Shown here piece by piece: positions 18,001-24,570 of a DNA stretch of 37,814 bases. Both the position numbers and the translations under genes were made by a program. The notes below the pieces were generated by a model that had not been told where the DNA came from, did not search any database, and worked only from the letters and a program-made list of their open reading frames with translations. Within the stretch, counting starts at the first letter, position 1; the number at the start of each line of letters is the position of its first letter. Source of the stretch: Bacteroidales bacterium (lineage in GTDB: Bacteria > Bacteroidota > Bacteroidia > Bacteroidales > UBA932); the NCBI GenBank assembly GCA_016286145.1, contig JAEESD010000006.1, positions 1-37,814 on the forward strand. The letters are read 5' to 3'.

Positions 18001-18684
18001 CTCATAAACTCCGCGCAGAGTTCCCTCGGCGGGGGCCTGGCTATGGTTTACGAGGGTAGCTTCTACAGTGATAGAGGCTTCGCTGAGATCCTCAACATTG
18101 ACTTCCGGCTTTACGAAGGCGTCTGCGATACGGACATCGGGGGTAGAGATGAGCTCAACCTTACGCCAGATACCCATACTTTCGTCTACCGGACGGGGAT
18201 TCCAGTCTACGTAGCCGTTGTTGAGACACTCCTCGGGGGCCTTGAAGACTCGCACCTTGAGGGTGTTGTTCGCCTTCGCGATATTGGTAATGTCGTATTC
18301 GCGGATGCAGAAGACTCCGACCGTAGTATCCGCAGCTGCAATCTGTTTACCGTTGACCCAGATGTCTGCGGAGTAGCTGATTCCTTCGAAGCGGAGGATA
18401 TGGTTCAGTCCTTTTTCGGCCTTGAAGGAAGTCGTAAAGATCCAGGGCGAGTCGAACTGCTCTTTGTCTATTGAGTAGTAACGGTCCTGTTCGAGGACGT
18501 TCTCGCCGAAGACGCCGGCTTCGTTGAGCGCGCCAGCTACGGTGCAGGGGACGACTGCGTCGTAGACCTGCTTGCTGCCTTCGCGCTGGAGTTTCCAGTG
18601 TGACAGGTCAGTTCCTTCGAGATTGGCCAGGCAGGACGACAGGACCATCGCTGCGAGAATGATGAGGCTTAAGTATTTTTTCAT
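15091..18684 (-). CDS. GH2 exo-beta-glucosaminidase-like / alkaline phosphatase fusion
   Basis: One uninterrupted frame of 1197 residues begins with a lipoprotein-type signal (VLSSC, Cys18). Residues up to about 850 form a GH2 enzyme of the exo-beta-D-glucosaminidase subfamily. The acid/base position is Asp430 in HPSVISWGTGSD, as in actinomycete chitosan exo-glucosaminidases, rather than the Asn-Glu of ordinary GH2. PSGMKMEGPYEYVGPDYWY follows, and the nucleophile is Glu499 in GFNTET. Residues 868-1197 are a complete PhoA-type alkaline phosphatase: MIGDGMG, TDSCAGG with nucleophile Ser922, EGSQIDDWAHRN, TADHATGG and a late STKGHNG. The linker contains VQQPKGKKVK. A plant-type mannosylglycoprotein endo-beta-mannosidase activity is the main alternative for GH2. 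It lies 5 bases behind the ROK gene and overlaps the GH20 start. Confidence 0.93.
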   Translation of the reverse strand: MKKYLSLIILAAMVLSSCLANLEGTDLSHWKLQREGSKQVYDAVVPCTVAGALNEAGVFGENVLEQDRYYSIDKEQFDSPWIFTTSFKAEKGLNHILRFEGISYSADIWVNGKQIAAADTTVGVFCIREYDITNIAKANNTLKVRVFKAPEECLNNGYVDWNPRPVDESMGIWRKVELISTPDVRIADAFVKPEVNVEDLSEASITVEATLVNHSQAPAEGTLRGVYESGQFEKAVTLAPGETKTITVQEPIVKPRIWWSHDMGKPNLYNLNLSFAKGDKVSHSRKVRFGLRDIKGEIDEYGHRLFKLNGRPVLIKSAGWTDDIFMQDTKERTLRQLELVKNMGLNSVRFENIWSKDGSVYDLCDSLGIMTMVGWSCQWEWKGYCGMKEVGHFGCINDPETEALAIRYFHDQLLWMRNHPSVISWGTGSDRIPNERLEEGYMKWYNQLEYRPYVVSSKGMSSKYGGPSGMKMEGPYEYVGPDYWYLDTENGGNYGFNTETGIGMNIPQAESVRKIVGEQNLWPLNEVWDKHCTVSTTDMRSTREEKKAMTGFYGEPTGFEDFVKKAHALDYDGTRAMYEAFRVAVPRTTGIVQWMLNSAWPALYWQQYDWYLVPTAGYYGTQKATAPVQLVYNYGDHAVWAVNDVVPEGEYAAVLKVYGPDSKLRKSDTKKIKIAPRKPAKVFKGIDGPCFLALELINEKGKTVADNFYCVGKGNNKYDYKKSNWYQTPISEYTDLSFVTNLPETEVEMKTVAGGLKYKVTITNNSDVIAYQNILKAKDEAGELIPAALWSDNFFSLLPGQSKTVSCALPAGSPAATITMDGWNATVRQAAPDSLDRNLSAYAVNDFSRDDTYSKEETYETVKVQQPKGKKVKNVIVMIGDGMGFEQVSCGWVVNGGKLNMDQMPVSGVSRTYAVNRLITDSCAGGAAIASGQKTNYGYIGLDPDGNVMDTALKKAQRAGKKTGITVTCRLNDATPADFCNHSPARRLEEDLAAQFVDSKVDFLSGGGLHFWTSRSDGRNLVEEMKAKGYTFVDKLEDIAGAPGDKFVGIYDEYDLKDVGQRGPVLLESTKKAIEMLDNKKGFFLMIEGSQIDDWAHRNKVGYMCEELFDFDRTLGYVLEWAARDGQTLVVVTADHATGGLTLLRGDLQKHEIKVNYSTKGHNGIYVPVFAFGPHAEEFTGMHENAEVGQLIMKYVK

Positions 18685-18689
18685 ATCGA

Positions 18690-19511
18690 TTACAGGAGTG
18701 AGGCTCCGAGGACGGGGATGTCTCCCTCGGGCATAGCCGTGATTACTAGTTTATCGAGGAATCTGGGATAAGGGTAGGACTCCGCCATCGAGCGGTACAT
18801 AGCGTCCTTGAAGAGAGGGAAGGAATGGGCGACTCCGCCGCCGAAGACTATGTCGCTGGGATCGTAGGCGAAAAGGATCATAGTAAGGAGGCGGCCAAGA
18901 TGAGTTCCGAACTCGTCCATCAACTGCAGGGCCTGAGGATCTCCCGCGAAGCCCCTGTCTCCAACCTCTTTAGGCTCGAGTCCCTTCGAGCAGAAGAATT
19001 TCTTCGAGCAATAATCTTCGTAAATTCCGTCTTTGTAGGGCATGGTTCCCAACTCGCCGGCGCCGCAGTTGACTCCATTGTAGAGTTTGCCGTCTATCAT
19101 TACGCCGATTCCGGTACCGGTTCCGAGGGTAACTCCAACGACTACCTGCGCGGGCTTTCCAAGCTTCGCGGCGGCTCCCAGTACGAAGCAGTTTGCGTCG
19201 TTGTTTACCCCGACGGGGATGCCGAAGGTACTCTCAAGACGGGTTTTGAGAGGCACTACTGTCCACGAAGGGATGTTCGAGGCGTCGTAGACTATACCCC
19301 TCTCGGCATCTACCAGGGTAGGGACTCCTACTCCGATGCTTTTGACTTCGGGGGTAATGATTTGACGGATTGCGTCTTCAAGATGGACCAGGGTTTCTTC
19401 GAGCTCGGCTCCCTGGCGGAAAGAGGGAACACACAACTTGCTTACGATCTTGTTGTTCTCTATAAGACCGAGGTTAATAGTTGTGCCTCCAATGTCGATT
19501 CCAAGTAACAT
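18690..19511 (-). CDS. ROK-family sugar kinase
   Basis: The 273-residue cytoplasmic protein has the actin-like ATPase fold of ROK kinases: phosphate-1 motif GIDIGGTTINLGL (4-16), NNDANCFVLGAA with the catalytic Asp, LGTGTGIGVMIDGKLYNG and a late DIVFGGGVAHS. The usual zinc motif CxCGxxGC is absent, and the ExGH sequence is replaced by GELGTMPY, so His is lost. This variant lacks the C-terminal extension of many ROK kinases and is somewhat short. It probably phosphorylates a hexose or amino sugar such as GlcNAc or GlcN released by the locus enzymes. The exact sugar is not determined by the sequence. It is the first gene of the main catabolic operon, with its start at ATG 19509-19511. Confidence 0.88.
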   Translation of the reverse strand: MLLGIDIGGTTINLGLIENNKIVSKLCVPSFRQGAELEETLVHLEDAIRQIITPEVKSIGVGVPTLVDAERGIVYDASNIPSWTVVPLKTRLESTFGIPVGVNNDANCFVLGAAAKLGKPAQVVVGVTLGTGTGIGVMIDGKLYNGVNCGAGELGTMPYKDGIYEDYCSKKFFCSKGLEPKEVGDRGFAGDPQALQLMDEFGTHLGRLLTMILFAYDPSDIVFGGGVAHSFPLFKDAMYRSMAESYPYPRFLDKLVITAMPEGDIPVLGASLL

Positions 19512-19539
19512 TAGATCTGATTATGCGGTTTACTACCAA

Positions 19540-19553
19540 CAAAATTAGCTAAT
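19540..19553 (-). promoter_or_regulatory. Candidate PUL promoter -7 box overlapped by a palindromic operator
   Basis: In the 99-base gap between the regulator and the ROK gene, the minus strand reads TAATTTTG (19547 to 19540), a full match to the Bacteroidota -7 consensus TAnnTTTG. It lies about 28 bases ahead of the ROK start. The perfect palindrome ATTAGCTAAT (19544-19553) overlaps it. A regulator binding this palindrome could block or recruit polymerase. No clear -33 TTTG was found. Confidence 0.4.
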
Positions 19554-19610
19554 GTTAAAAATGGATAATTCTAAAAATGCGTATAAAGATTCACAATTTG
19601 CGAAAAAATA

Positions 19611-20762
19611 TCAGCGCACTTTCTGCTTGCGGAAATCAGACGGCGTACAGCCCTTTACGGCAAGGAAACGGCGGGAGATGCTCTTTGTGTCCGGCTCGTC
19701 GAGTTTGGCGGCTATTTCGGAGATGGAGTCCTTAGTCTCAATCAACAGTCTCGCGAACACATTCATCCTTACCATAGTTATATATTGGTAGATGGTGCTT
19801 CCGGTTTCCTTGAGGAAGCGCTGCTCGAGAAGACGCCTTGACATAGGCACCACCTCGAGTACGTCCTTGACGGTTATTTTCCTCATCGAGTTTTCGCCTA
19901 TGAACTGGAGGGCGGAAAGAACCGCATGGTCCGAGGTGGCGAAAATATTGGACGAAGCCCGGGGAACCACGTTGGTAGGTTTGAGGACAATATCCTCTCC
20001 TTCATACGCCTTTTCGCGGACCATCCTGGCGGCGAGCGCCGCGGCTTCGTAGCCGCCCCTTTCAATGTCTACGTTGATGCTCGAGAGAGGGGGGTCGGAC
20101 ATTGCGCAGAGGATTTCGTCGTTGTCTACTCCGATTACCGCTATATCGGAAGGAACTTTTATTCCGCAAATCTTGCAGTGTTCCAGCAAGAGGTTCGCGA
20201 CATTGTCGTCGCAACACATGATGGCAATCGGCTTGGGGAGCGTTTCCAGCCATTGGATCAAATCATCGGAATGATTGTCCCAGAAATTGTTGATCCGCAG
20301 ACGGTTGTAGGTATGGACCTTATTGAAACCGGAGCGTTTGACCTCTTCGGTAAAGCCTGTGCATCTATCGTCTGACCAGCATACTCCTCCATACCCTACA
20401 AAGCCGAAGTTGGGAAATCCCCTGGTTACAAAAAACCTGGCCGCCATCGCGCCCGTTCCGTAATAGTCTGCAGTGATGTTCGGGATGTTGTCGAAGGTCT
20501 TGATGTAGTCCTGGGCGAGGACGACTATTCCGTGGCGGCGAAACAGTGTAACATCGTCTGAGGGCTCAAACTGGCCGATCACGACGTCTGCCTTCCAGCG
20601 CACAGCCCATTTTACGAGGCCCTTCATTCCGAGGGAGTCCTTGTAGGACGGGTGCATCTTCAGGACGAACCAGGGCTCCGTCTCCTTAGAGTATTTCAGG
20701 ATTCCGCGCAGCAGCCGGTAGGCGAACTGTTCGGTAAAGTCTGTGATAAAGAGCAGTCTCAT
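19611..20762 (-). CDS. XylR-like transcription regulator (sugar-binding sensor plus AraC HTH)
   Basis: The 383-residue cytoplasmic protein has an N-terminal LacI/periplasmic-binding-like domain (residues 1 to about 270). Its markers are GTGAMAARFFVTRGFPNFGFVGY, DRCTGFTEEVKRSGF, CDDNVANLLLEHCKICGIKVPSDIAVIGVDND and PPLSSINVDIERGGYEAAALA. The C-terminal part (about 285-383) is an AraC-type double helix-turn-helix with MSRRLLEQRFLKETGSTIYQYI and the closing GCTPSDFRKQ. This is the architecture of XylR-type regulators, which bind a free sugar and activate nearby transport and catabolic genes. Its start overlaps the stop of the acid phosphatase gene by 4 bases. It sits just upstream of the ROK-to-SusD operon, which is its likely target. 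Confidence 0.93.
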   Translation of the reverse strand: MRLLFITDFTEQFAYRLLRGILKYSKETEPWFVLKMHPSYKDSLGMKGLVKWAVRWKADVVIGQFEPSDDVTLFRRHGIVVLAQDYIKTFDNIPNITADYYGTGAMAARFFVTRGFPNFGFVGYGGVCWSDDRCTGFTEEVKRSGFNKVHTYNRLRINNFWDNHSDDLIQWLETLPKPIAIMCCDDNVANLLLEHCKICGIKVPSDIAVIGVDNDEILCAMSDPPLSSINVDIERGGYEAAALAARMVREKAYEGEDIVLKPTNVVPRASSNIFATSDHAVLSALQFIGENSMRKITVKDVLEVVPMSRRLLEQRFLKETGSTIYQYITMVRMNVFARLLIETKDSISEIAAKLDEPDTKSISRRFLAVKGCTPSDFRKQKVR

Positions 20763-22033
20763 AGCGAATTCTTTACATCTTCCCAGCGGTAGTACGGTCC
20801 GCCTTCGAGGGTGATGAGCCGAGCCTCACGCTCGTTGAGGTAGAACTTTACGAGAACGTCGTTCTTCGAGTTTTTGAAGAAGATAATCTGAAGGTTGCAG
20901 GCGAAGGGACTGTAGAGGAAGCCGGCCCAGTCGCGGCTGGTCTGTGCGTCGAGGCGTTCGGCGACCCCGCTCACCCCGAGGCGGGAGGAGATTGCGAGCA
21001 GCTGGTATTCGTGGCCGAAGCGCAGGTCTGCCGCGACATCGCCGGTCCGTATAGCCTCATCGGCTTTTGTAACGATATCGTCTACCAGTTCCTGTACGGG
21101 CTTCATCCTTTCGTCTCCCCATTCTACGGAGTTACACTGCCTGAGATAGAGCATCATCGACACGTTCTGGGCGTACCAGTAGAGGTCGTCTTCGCTGAAC
21201 TCGCGCATCAGTCGGTCGTCAAGATAGTGTGATCCGGCGATGGATGCTATATCAAAGGTATAGCGCATAAGCTTGATAGGATCTTCTGTTATGATCCTGG
21301 CCTTTGCCGGGGCGGTAAAGAGACGGCGGTAGAAGCCGGCAGTGTCGGGGACGTGGGCCGCGGCCTGAGCGTCGAGGACCTTGCCGACCGCTTTCTTTAT
21401 CTCGCGCGTGTCCTCAGTGCTGCAAATGCCCTGGAAGGCGGCTCCGGTGTCCCAGGTAATATCGAGCCTGGGCTCGCGCCTGAGGAGTTCGCCAGTGAAA
21501 GAGGTCATACTGATGATGCATCGCTGGGCTACGCTCGACAGCGCGCGGACTTTCCGGCTGCCTTTCTTGAAGACGGTGGGGTACTTGGCGAACATCCTGC
21601 CCGCTATCTGCCTGTGTTCGTCCTGCCCGCGCTGGGTGAGGCGGCCGTCCATCCCGGCGTGGAGCGCGATTATTTCGCGCACACGGTCCACGGCCCTTGC
21701 TCCCTCCTCGGTCAGCAGCCCCTGCTGCTCGAGCGCCGCATATTTTTCCAGCACCCACGGGTACTTGCTCCCCGCCCAGTCCGTTCTCGAACCGTGTCTT
21801 CCGTAGTGGCTGATATAGAAGGGCTTATACCCTTTCGGGACTTTAGTCTCAGGACCCGGAAGATACTCGTAGGGATCGGTATTGATTCCAGCCCTTTCGA
21901 GATTTTCGTGGATAAGACGTACGGTTTCTGGGTTCTTCTCGTCTTTTGAATTCTGGGCCGAGGCGGCAAAGACAAATACCAGAGCCGCTGCCGAAAAGAC
22001 AAGCAAATAACGGAGAGAAGTCTTCAGTGTCAT
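20759..22033 (-). CDS. Secreted histidine acid phosphatase, MINPP/phytase-like
   Basis: The 424-residue protein starts at ATG 22031-22033, which gives a clean signal peptide (MTLKTSLRYLLVFSAAALVF, then FAASA). An upstream in-frame TTG at 22054 is less likely. The branch-2 histidine phosphatase motif is HYGRHGSRT, with RHG at about 79-81. The C-terminal proton-donor region reads FGHEYQLLAISSRLGV, with His-Glu in place of the His-Asp of many phytases, closer to the His-Ala-Glu of multiple inositol polyphosphate phosphatases. It would hydrolyse phosphomonoesters such as inositol or sugar phosphates outside the cytoplasm. It is translationally coupled to the PUL regulator gene, linking phosphate release to this locus. 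Confidence 0.88.
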   Translation of the reverse strand: MTLKTSLRYLLVFSAAALVFVFAASAQNSKDEKNPETVRLIHENLERAGINTDPYEYLPGPETKVPKGYKPFYISHYGRHGSRTDWAGSKYPWVLEKYAALEQQGLLTEEGARAVDRVREIIALHAGMDGRLTQRGQDEHRQIAGRMFAKYPTVFKKGSRKVRALSSVAQRCIISMTSFTGELLRREPRLDITWDTGAAFQGICSTEDTREIKKAVGKVLDAQAAAHVPDTAGFYRRLFTAPAKARIITEDPIKLMRYTFDIASIAGSHYLDDRLMREFSEDDLYWYAQNVSMMLYLRQCNSVEWGDERMKPVQELVDDIVTKADEAIRTGDVAADLRFGHEYQLLAISSRLGVSGVAERLDAQTSRDWAGFLYSPFACNLQIIFFKNSKNDVLVKFYLNEREARLITLEGGPYYRWEDVKNSL

Positions 22034-22094
22034 AATTCTGCGTATTTTGAGCAATATTAGTAATAATTTGCGAAAAATTGTATGAGTTTTTCCA

Positions 22095-22102
22095 TATCTT
22101 TG
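22095..22102 (+). promoter_or_regulatory. -7 promoter box ahead of the HAD phosphatase gene
   Basis: TATCTTTG matches the Bacteroidota -7 consensus TAnnTTTG exactly and ends 14 bases before the ATG at 22117. This supports that start over an upstream in-frame TTG at 22078. Candidate upstream TTTG (22067-22070) and TTG (22078-22080) boxes are spaced 24 and 14 bases away, neither ideal. Confidence 0.55.
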
Positions 22103-22116
22103 CGACGGAAAAATCT

Positions 22117-22722
22117 ATGGCAGTAACTACTATTATTTTCGATTTCGGAGCGGTGTTGGTGGACTGGAACCCACACCGTATGCTGGATAAATACTTCGGC
22201 AGTGTAGAGAAGGCGGACTGGTTCATCAGGAACGTCTGTACTTCTGAGTGGAACACCGAGATGGACGGAGGAAAGCCCTTCGCACAGGGTATAGCTGAAC
22301 GTTCAGCGATATACCCCGAGTACGCCGCAGATATCCAGGCCTATTACGACCGCTGGATCGAGATGATAGGGGGTGAGATCCCCGGAATGCGCGAGGTGGT
22401 AGCCGAACTGAAGGCTAAAGGCTACAAGCTGTATGGACTTACCAACTGGTCTGCCGAGACGTTCTGTCTGGTAAGGGACGAATATCCTGTTTTCGGCCTG
22501 CTGGACGGAATGCTGGTTTCAGGTGAGGAACATCTTCTCAAACCCTCACCGGAGATATTCCAGAGGCTGGTAGACCGCTTCGGCCTGAACCCGGCCGAGT
22601 GTCTTTTCATCGACGACAATGCGGCCAATGTCGAGGGCTCTATCGCCTTCGGCATTCCGGCTACCCGTTTCTTCGGAGTTGACTCCCTTCGCGCAGATCT
22701 TCGCGAACGGGGGATTATTTAA
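22117..22722 (+). CDS. HAD-superfamily phosphatase, YihX-like
   Basis: The 201-residue cytoplasmic protein belongs to the haloacid dehalogenase family, subfamily IA. Motif I is FDFGAVLVDWNP; the second Asp is replaced by Gly, as in E. coli YihX (a glucose-1-phosphate phosphatase) where it reads DLGNV. Motif II lies in YGLTNWSAETF, motif III is the Lys of LLKPSPEIF, and motif IV is FIDDNAANVEGSIAFG. A sugar-phosphate phosphatase activity is likely but the substrate is unknown. The start at 22117 follows a strong -7 box. Its stop overlaps the stop of the oppositely oriented dehydrogenase gene by 8 bases. Confidence 0.88.
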   Translation: MAVTTIIFDFGAVLVDWNPHRMLDKYFGSVEKADWFIRNVCTSEWNTEMDGGKPFAQGIAERSAIYPEYAADIQAYYDRWIEMIGGEIPGMREVVAELKAKGYKLYGLTNWSAETFCLVRDEYPVFGLLDGMLVSGEEHLLKPSPEIFQRLVDRFGLNPAECLFIDDNAANVEGSIAFGIPATRFFGVDSLRADLRERGII

Positions 22723-23560
22723 GCTTCTTCGCTATTTTCACCAGGCCCGGCGAGGCAATCTTACGCATAAGCGCGTCCCACCACCTGGCGGGCAGCACGG
22801 CATGCCAGAAGACCATCGACCTGGCTCCGGATCCTACGAGATACCGGACGCGGGGACGGCGGGCTTTTACGGCCCTGACAATAGCGCGGGTAACTGCCGA
22901 CGGCTTTGCGAGCAGCTGCGAAGTGTAGCCCCTGTCCATCACTACCGACTGGCGCAGCGCCTCCTCTTCGTAGGCCGTTCCGGCCGATGATTCCGCAAGG
23001 TGTTTGGCGGCGATGATGCCCCAGTCCGTACGGATTCCGCCGGGCTCGATCAGGACTACATCGACCCCGAACGGCCTGAGCTCCATACGGAGACAGTCAG
23101 ATAGCGCTTCTACCGAATACTTGGAGACGTGGTACCAGCCGCCGAAGTACATACAGGTACGCCCGGCTACCGAGCTGATGTTGATGATGCGGCCGAATCC
23201 GCGCTCGCGCATCCCGGGGATGGCCTTTTTACATAGCTCCGCCAGTCCGAAAACGTTTACTTCCAGCTGCCTACGGGCCTCTTCCATCGAGACATTTTCG
23301 ATCGCTCCGAAATAGCCGAAGCCGGCGTTGTTGACGAGAACGTCGATGGGGCCTGTCGCTTCCAGACATTCGTCTATGGCCTTTTCATCACACACATCCA
23401 GCCTCAGCGGAGTCACTCCGAACTCCCTTAGAGGCTCCATCAACTCCACGCGCCTTGCCGCAGCGAAGACCGTATGTCCTGCCTGAGCAAGCTGCTTAGC
23501 CGTATCGAATCCTATTCCGCTCGACGCTCCGGTAACGAGTATCCTGTAGGCTTTCTTCAT
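22715..23560 (-). CDS. Short-chain dehydrogenase/reductase
   Basis: The 281-residue protein is a classical SDR: nucleotide-binding TGASSGIG (10-17), LDVCDE, LVNNAGFGYFG, active-site Ser in INISSVAG and YHVSK with the catalytic Tyr and Lys. The Arg pair in AAARRVELM after the second strand suggests NADP preference. The C-terminal basic stretch (VRYLVGSGARSMVFWHAVLPARWWDALMR, summarised here by its hydrophobic and basic character) may associate with membranes, as in acyl or lipid-acting SDRs. The substrate is unknown. The ATG at 23558-23560 is preferred over an upstream TTG at 23578. It lies 22 bases behind the small membrane protein gene, as the last gene of that operon. Confidence 0.9.
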   Translation of the reverse strand: MKKAYRILVTGASSGIGFDTAKQLAQAGHTVFAAARRVELMEPLREFGVTPLRLDVCDEKAIDECLEATGPIDVLVNNAGFGYFGAIENVSMEEARRQLEVNVFGLAELCKKAIPGMRERGFGRIINISSVAGRTCMYFGGWYHVSKYSVEALSDCLRMELRPFGVDVVLIEPGGIRTDWGIIAAKHLAESSAGTAYEEEALRQSVVMDRGYTSQLLAKPSAVTRAIVRAVKARRPRVRYLVGSGARSMVFWHAVLPARWWDALMRKIASPGLVKIAKKLK

Positions 23561-23582
23561 ATTCCCAATGACTTCCAAAGTC

Positions 23583-24065
23583 TTAACCTTTCTTGTTCAG
23601 TAGATAAATAACTCCGACTATCAGCGCGAGAACCAGACCGTAGGTCAAAATCCCGTTAAACAGACCTTCATGATTGATTCGGAACCAGAAGATTCCATAG
23701 TTTATCGCAAATAGCAGCGCACCTCCGGCCAGCCCGATAACAAGGCCCCAGATGGTGCCGCCCGGATTGTTCTTCCAGGTGTTCTCCTTGAAAGACTTGA
23801 CAAGCAGGTACACGAAGGGGGTAAGTCCGACAAGGATAGAGATAATCAGCGCAATCATCATTTTGTTGCCGCGGGCCGCCTGAGCCTCCTCGGATCTCTG
23901 TTGGGCCTCTTCGAATTGCTCCAGCAGCGCCTTCTCCTGCGGAGTCATGAGTTGCTCATACATCTTCATAATGTCGTCCTCCTGAGCGACGGCGCGTGCC
24001 GGCTGCGGCGCGAAAGCGAACGACGCGATGGCTCCGGCAATCAGTATCATAAAGAATCGTCTCAT
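23583..24065 (-). CDS. Small membrane protein with N-terminal coiled coil, unknown function
   Basis: The family is not recognised. The 160-residue protein has a signal peptide (MRRFFMILIAGAIASFAFA), then a charged, helix-prone segment rich in Glu and Gln (about 30-68, EKALLEQFEEAQQRSEEAQA) that probably forms a coiled coil. Three transmembrane helices follow, at about 69-90, 103-128 and 135-156, and the protein ends in NKKG. The layout suggests an envelope-anchored oligomer. Its start overlaps the end of the EF-hand protein gene by 4 bases, so the two are probably made together. No enzymatic motif was seen. Confidence 0.7.
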   Translation of the reverse strand: MRRFFMILIAGAIASFAFAPQPARAVAQEDDIMKMYEQLMTPQEKALLEQFEEAQQRSEEAQAARGNKMMIALIISILVGLTPFVYLLVKSFKENTWKNNPGGTIWGLVIGLAGGALLFAINYGIFWFRINHEGLFNGILTYGLVLALIVGVIYLLNKKG

Positions 24066-24514
24066 CTGTACCAGATTGTGTTGGGGTCGTTTTCGCTGTA
24101 AACGCGCTTGATTGTGAGCGATCCTTCGATGGTAGGGGTGATCAGCTGGGGATAGCAGCCGACAGCGAGGACCAAAGTCTTAAGGTTGGTGCTCTGGACG
24201 GCAACCACTTCCAGTTTATAATTGGGCGACAGATCCAATTCCTGAATCTCGCTCTCGCCCAGCCAGACCTTCTTTAGATTTGGGAATAATCTCAGATCTT
24301 CATAGGTCTTAACCTCGAAGATGTGCGAGCGATATACGGTGAGATTCAAGACGGTCAACGAGTCCGCTTCCGCTTTCTGCAGGATGCCATCTCCATTGAT
24401 GTCTGCCGACTTCAGGGCGCAACGGAGAACCTCCGGGTCGGCAAATTTCAGGTTCTGGGCCTGAGCGCCGAGGCAGACGAGCATCAAAACGAATGTGTAT
24501 AGGATTTTCTTCAT
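24062..24514 (-). CDS. Secreted EF-hand / leucine-rich-repeat-like protein, unknown function
   Basis: The 150-residue protein has a signal peptide ending at LGAQAQ. SADINGDGILQKAEADSL (about 36-53) is a calcium-binding EF-hand or dockerin-like loop with Asp, Asn, Asp and Glu at liganding positions. Leucine-rich-repeat-like strands follow (LTVLNLTVYRS, LRLFPNLKKVWLGESEIQEL, LDLSPNYKLEVVAVQSTNLKTL). This combination is seen in short surface proteins of Bacteroidota. No specific role can be assigned. It is the first gene of a three-gene operon and has a perfect -7 box 22 bases ahead of its ATG. Confidence 0.7.
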   Translation of the reverse strand: MKKILYTFVLMLVCLGAQAQNLKFADPEVLRCALKSADINGDGILQKAEADSLTVLNLTVYRSHIFEVKTYEDLRLFPNLKKVWLGESEIQELDLSPNYKLEVVAVQSTNLKTLVLAVGCYPQLITPTIEGSLTIKRVYSENDPNTIWYR

Positions 24515-24535
24515 AAACTAGTGGTCTTATCCACA

Positions 24536-24562
24536 CAAAGATAATGATTTATTGTATCTTTG
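24536..24562. promoter_or_regulatory. Symmetric divergent promoter, two back-to-back TATCTTTG boxes
   Basis: CAAAGATA (24536-24543) and TATCTTTG (24555-24562) form a perfect 8-bp inverted repeat around 11 bases. Each arm is an exact TAnnTTTG -7 box, one facing the EF-hand gene (minus) and one facing dsbD (plus). The plus-strand box ends 8 bases before ATG 24571. This shows that the in-frame ATG at 24544, which precedes the box, is not the dsbD start. No -33 TTTG is visible for either direction. Confidence 0.6.
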
Positions 24563-24570
24563 GAGTAATT

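Noticed and set aside
24544..24570. Upstream in-frame ATG for dsbD
   Set aside because: A perfect -7 promoter box lies downstream of it, so transcripts would start after this codon.
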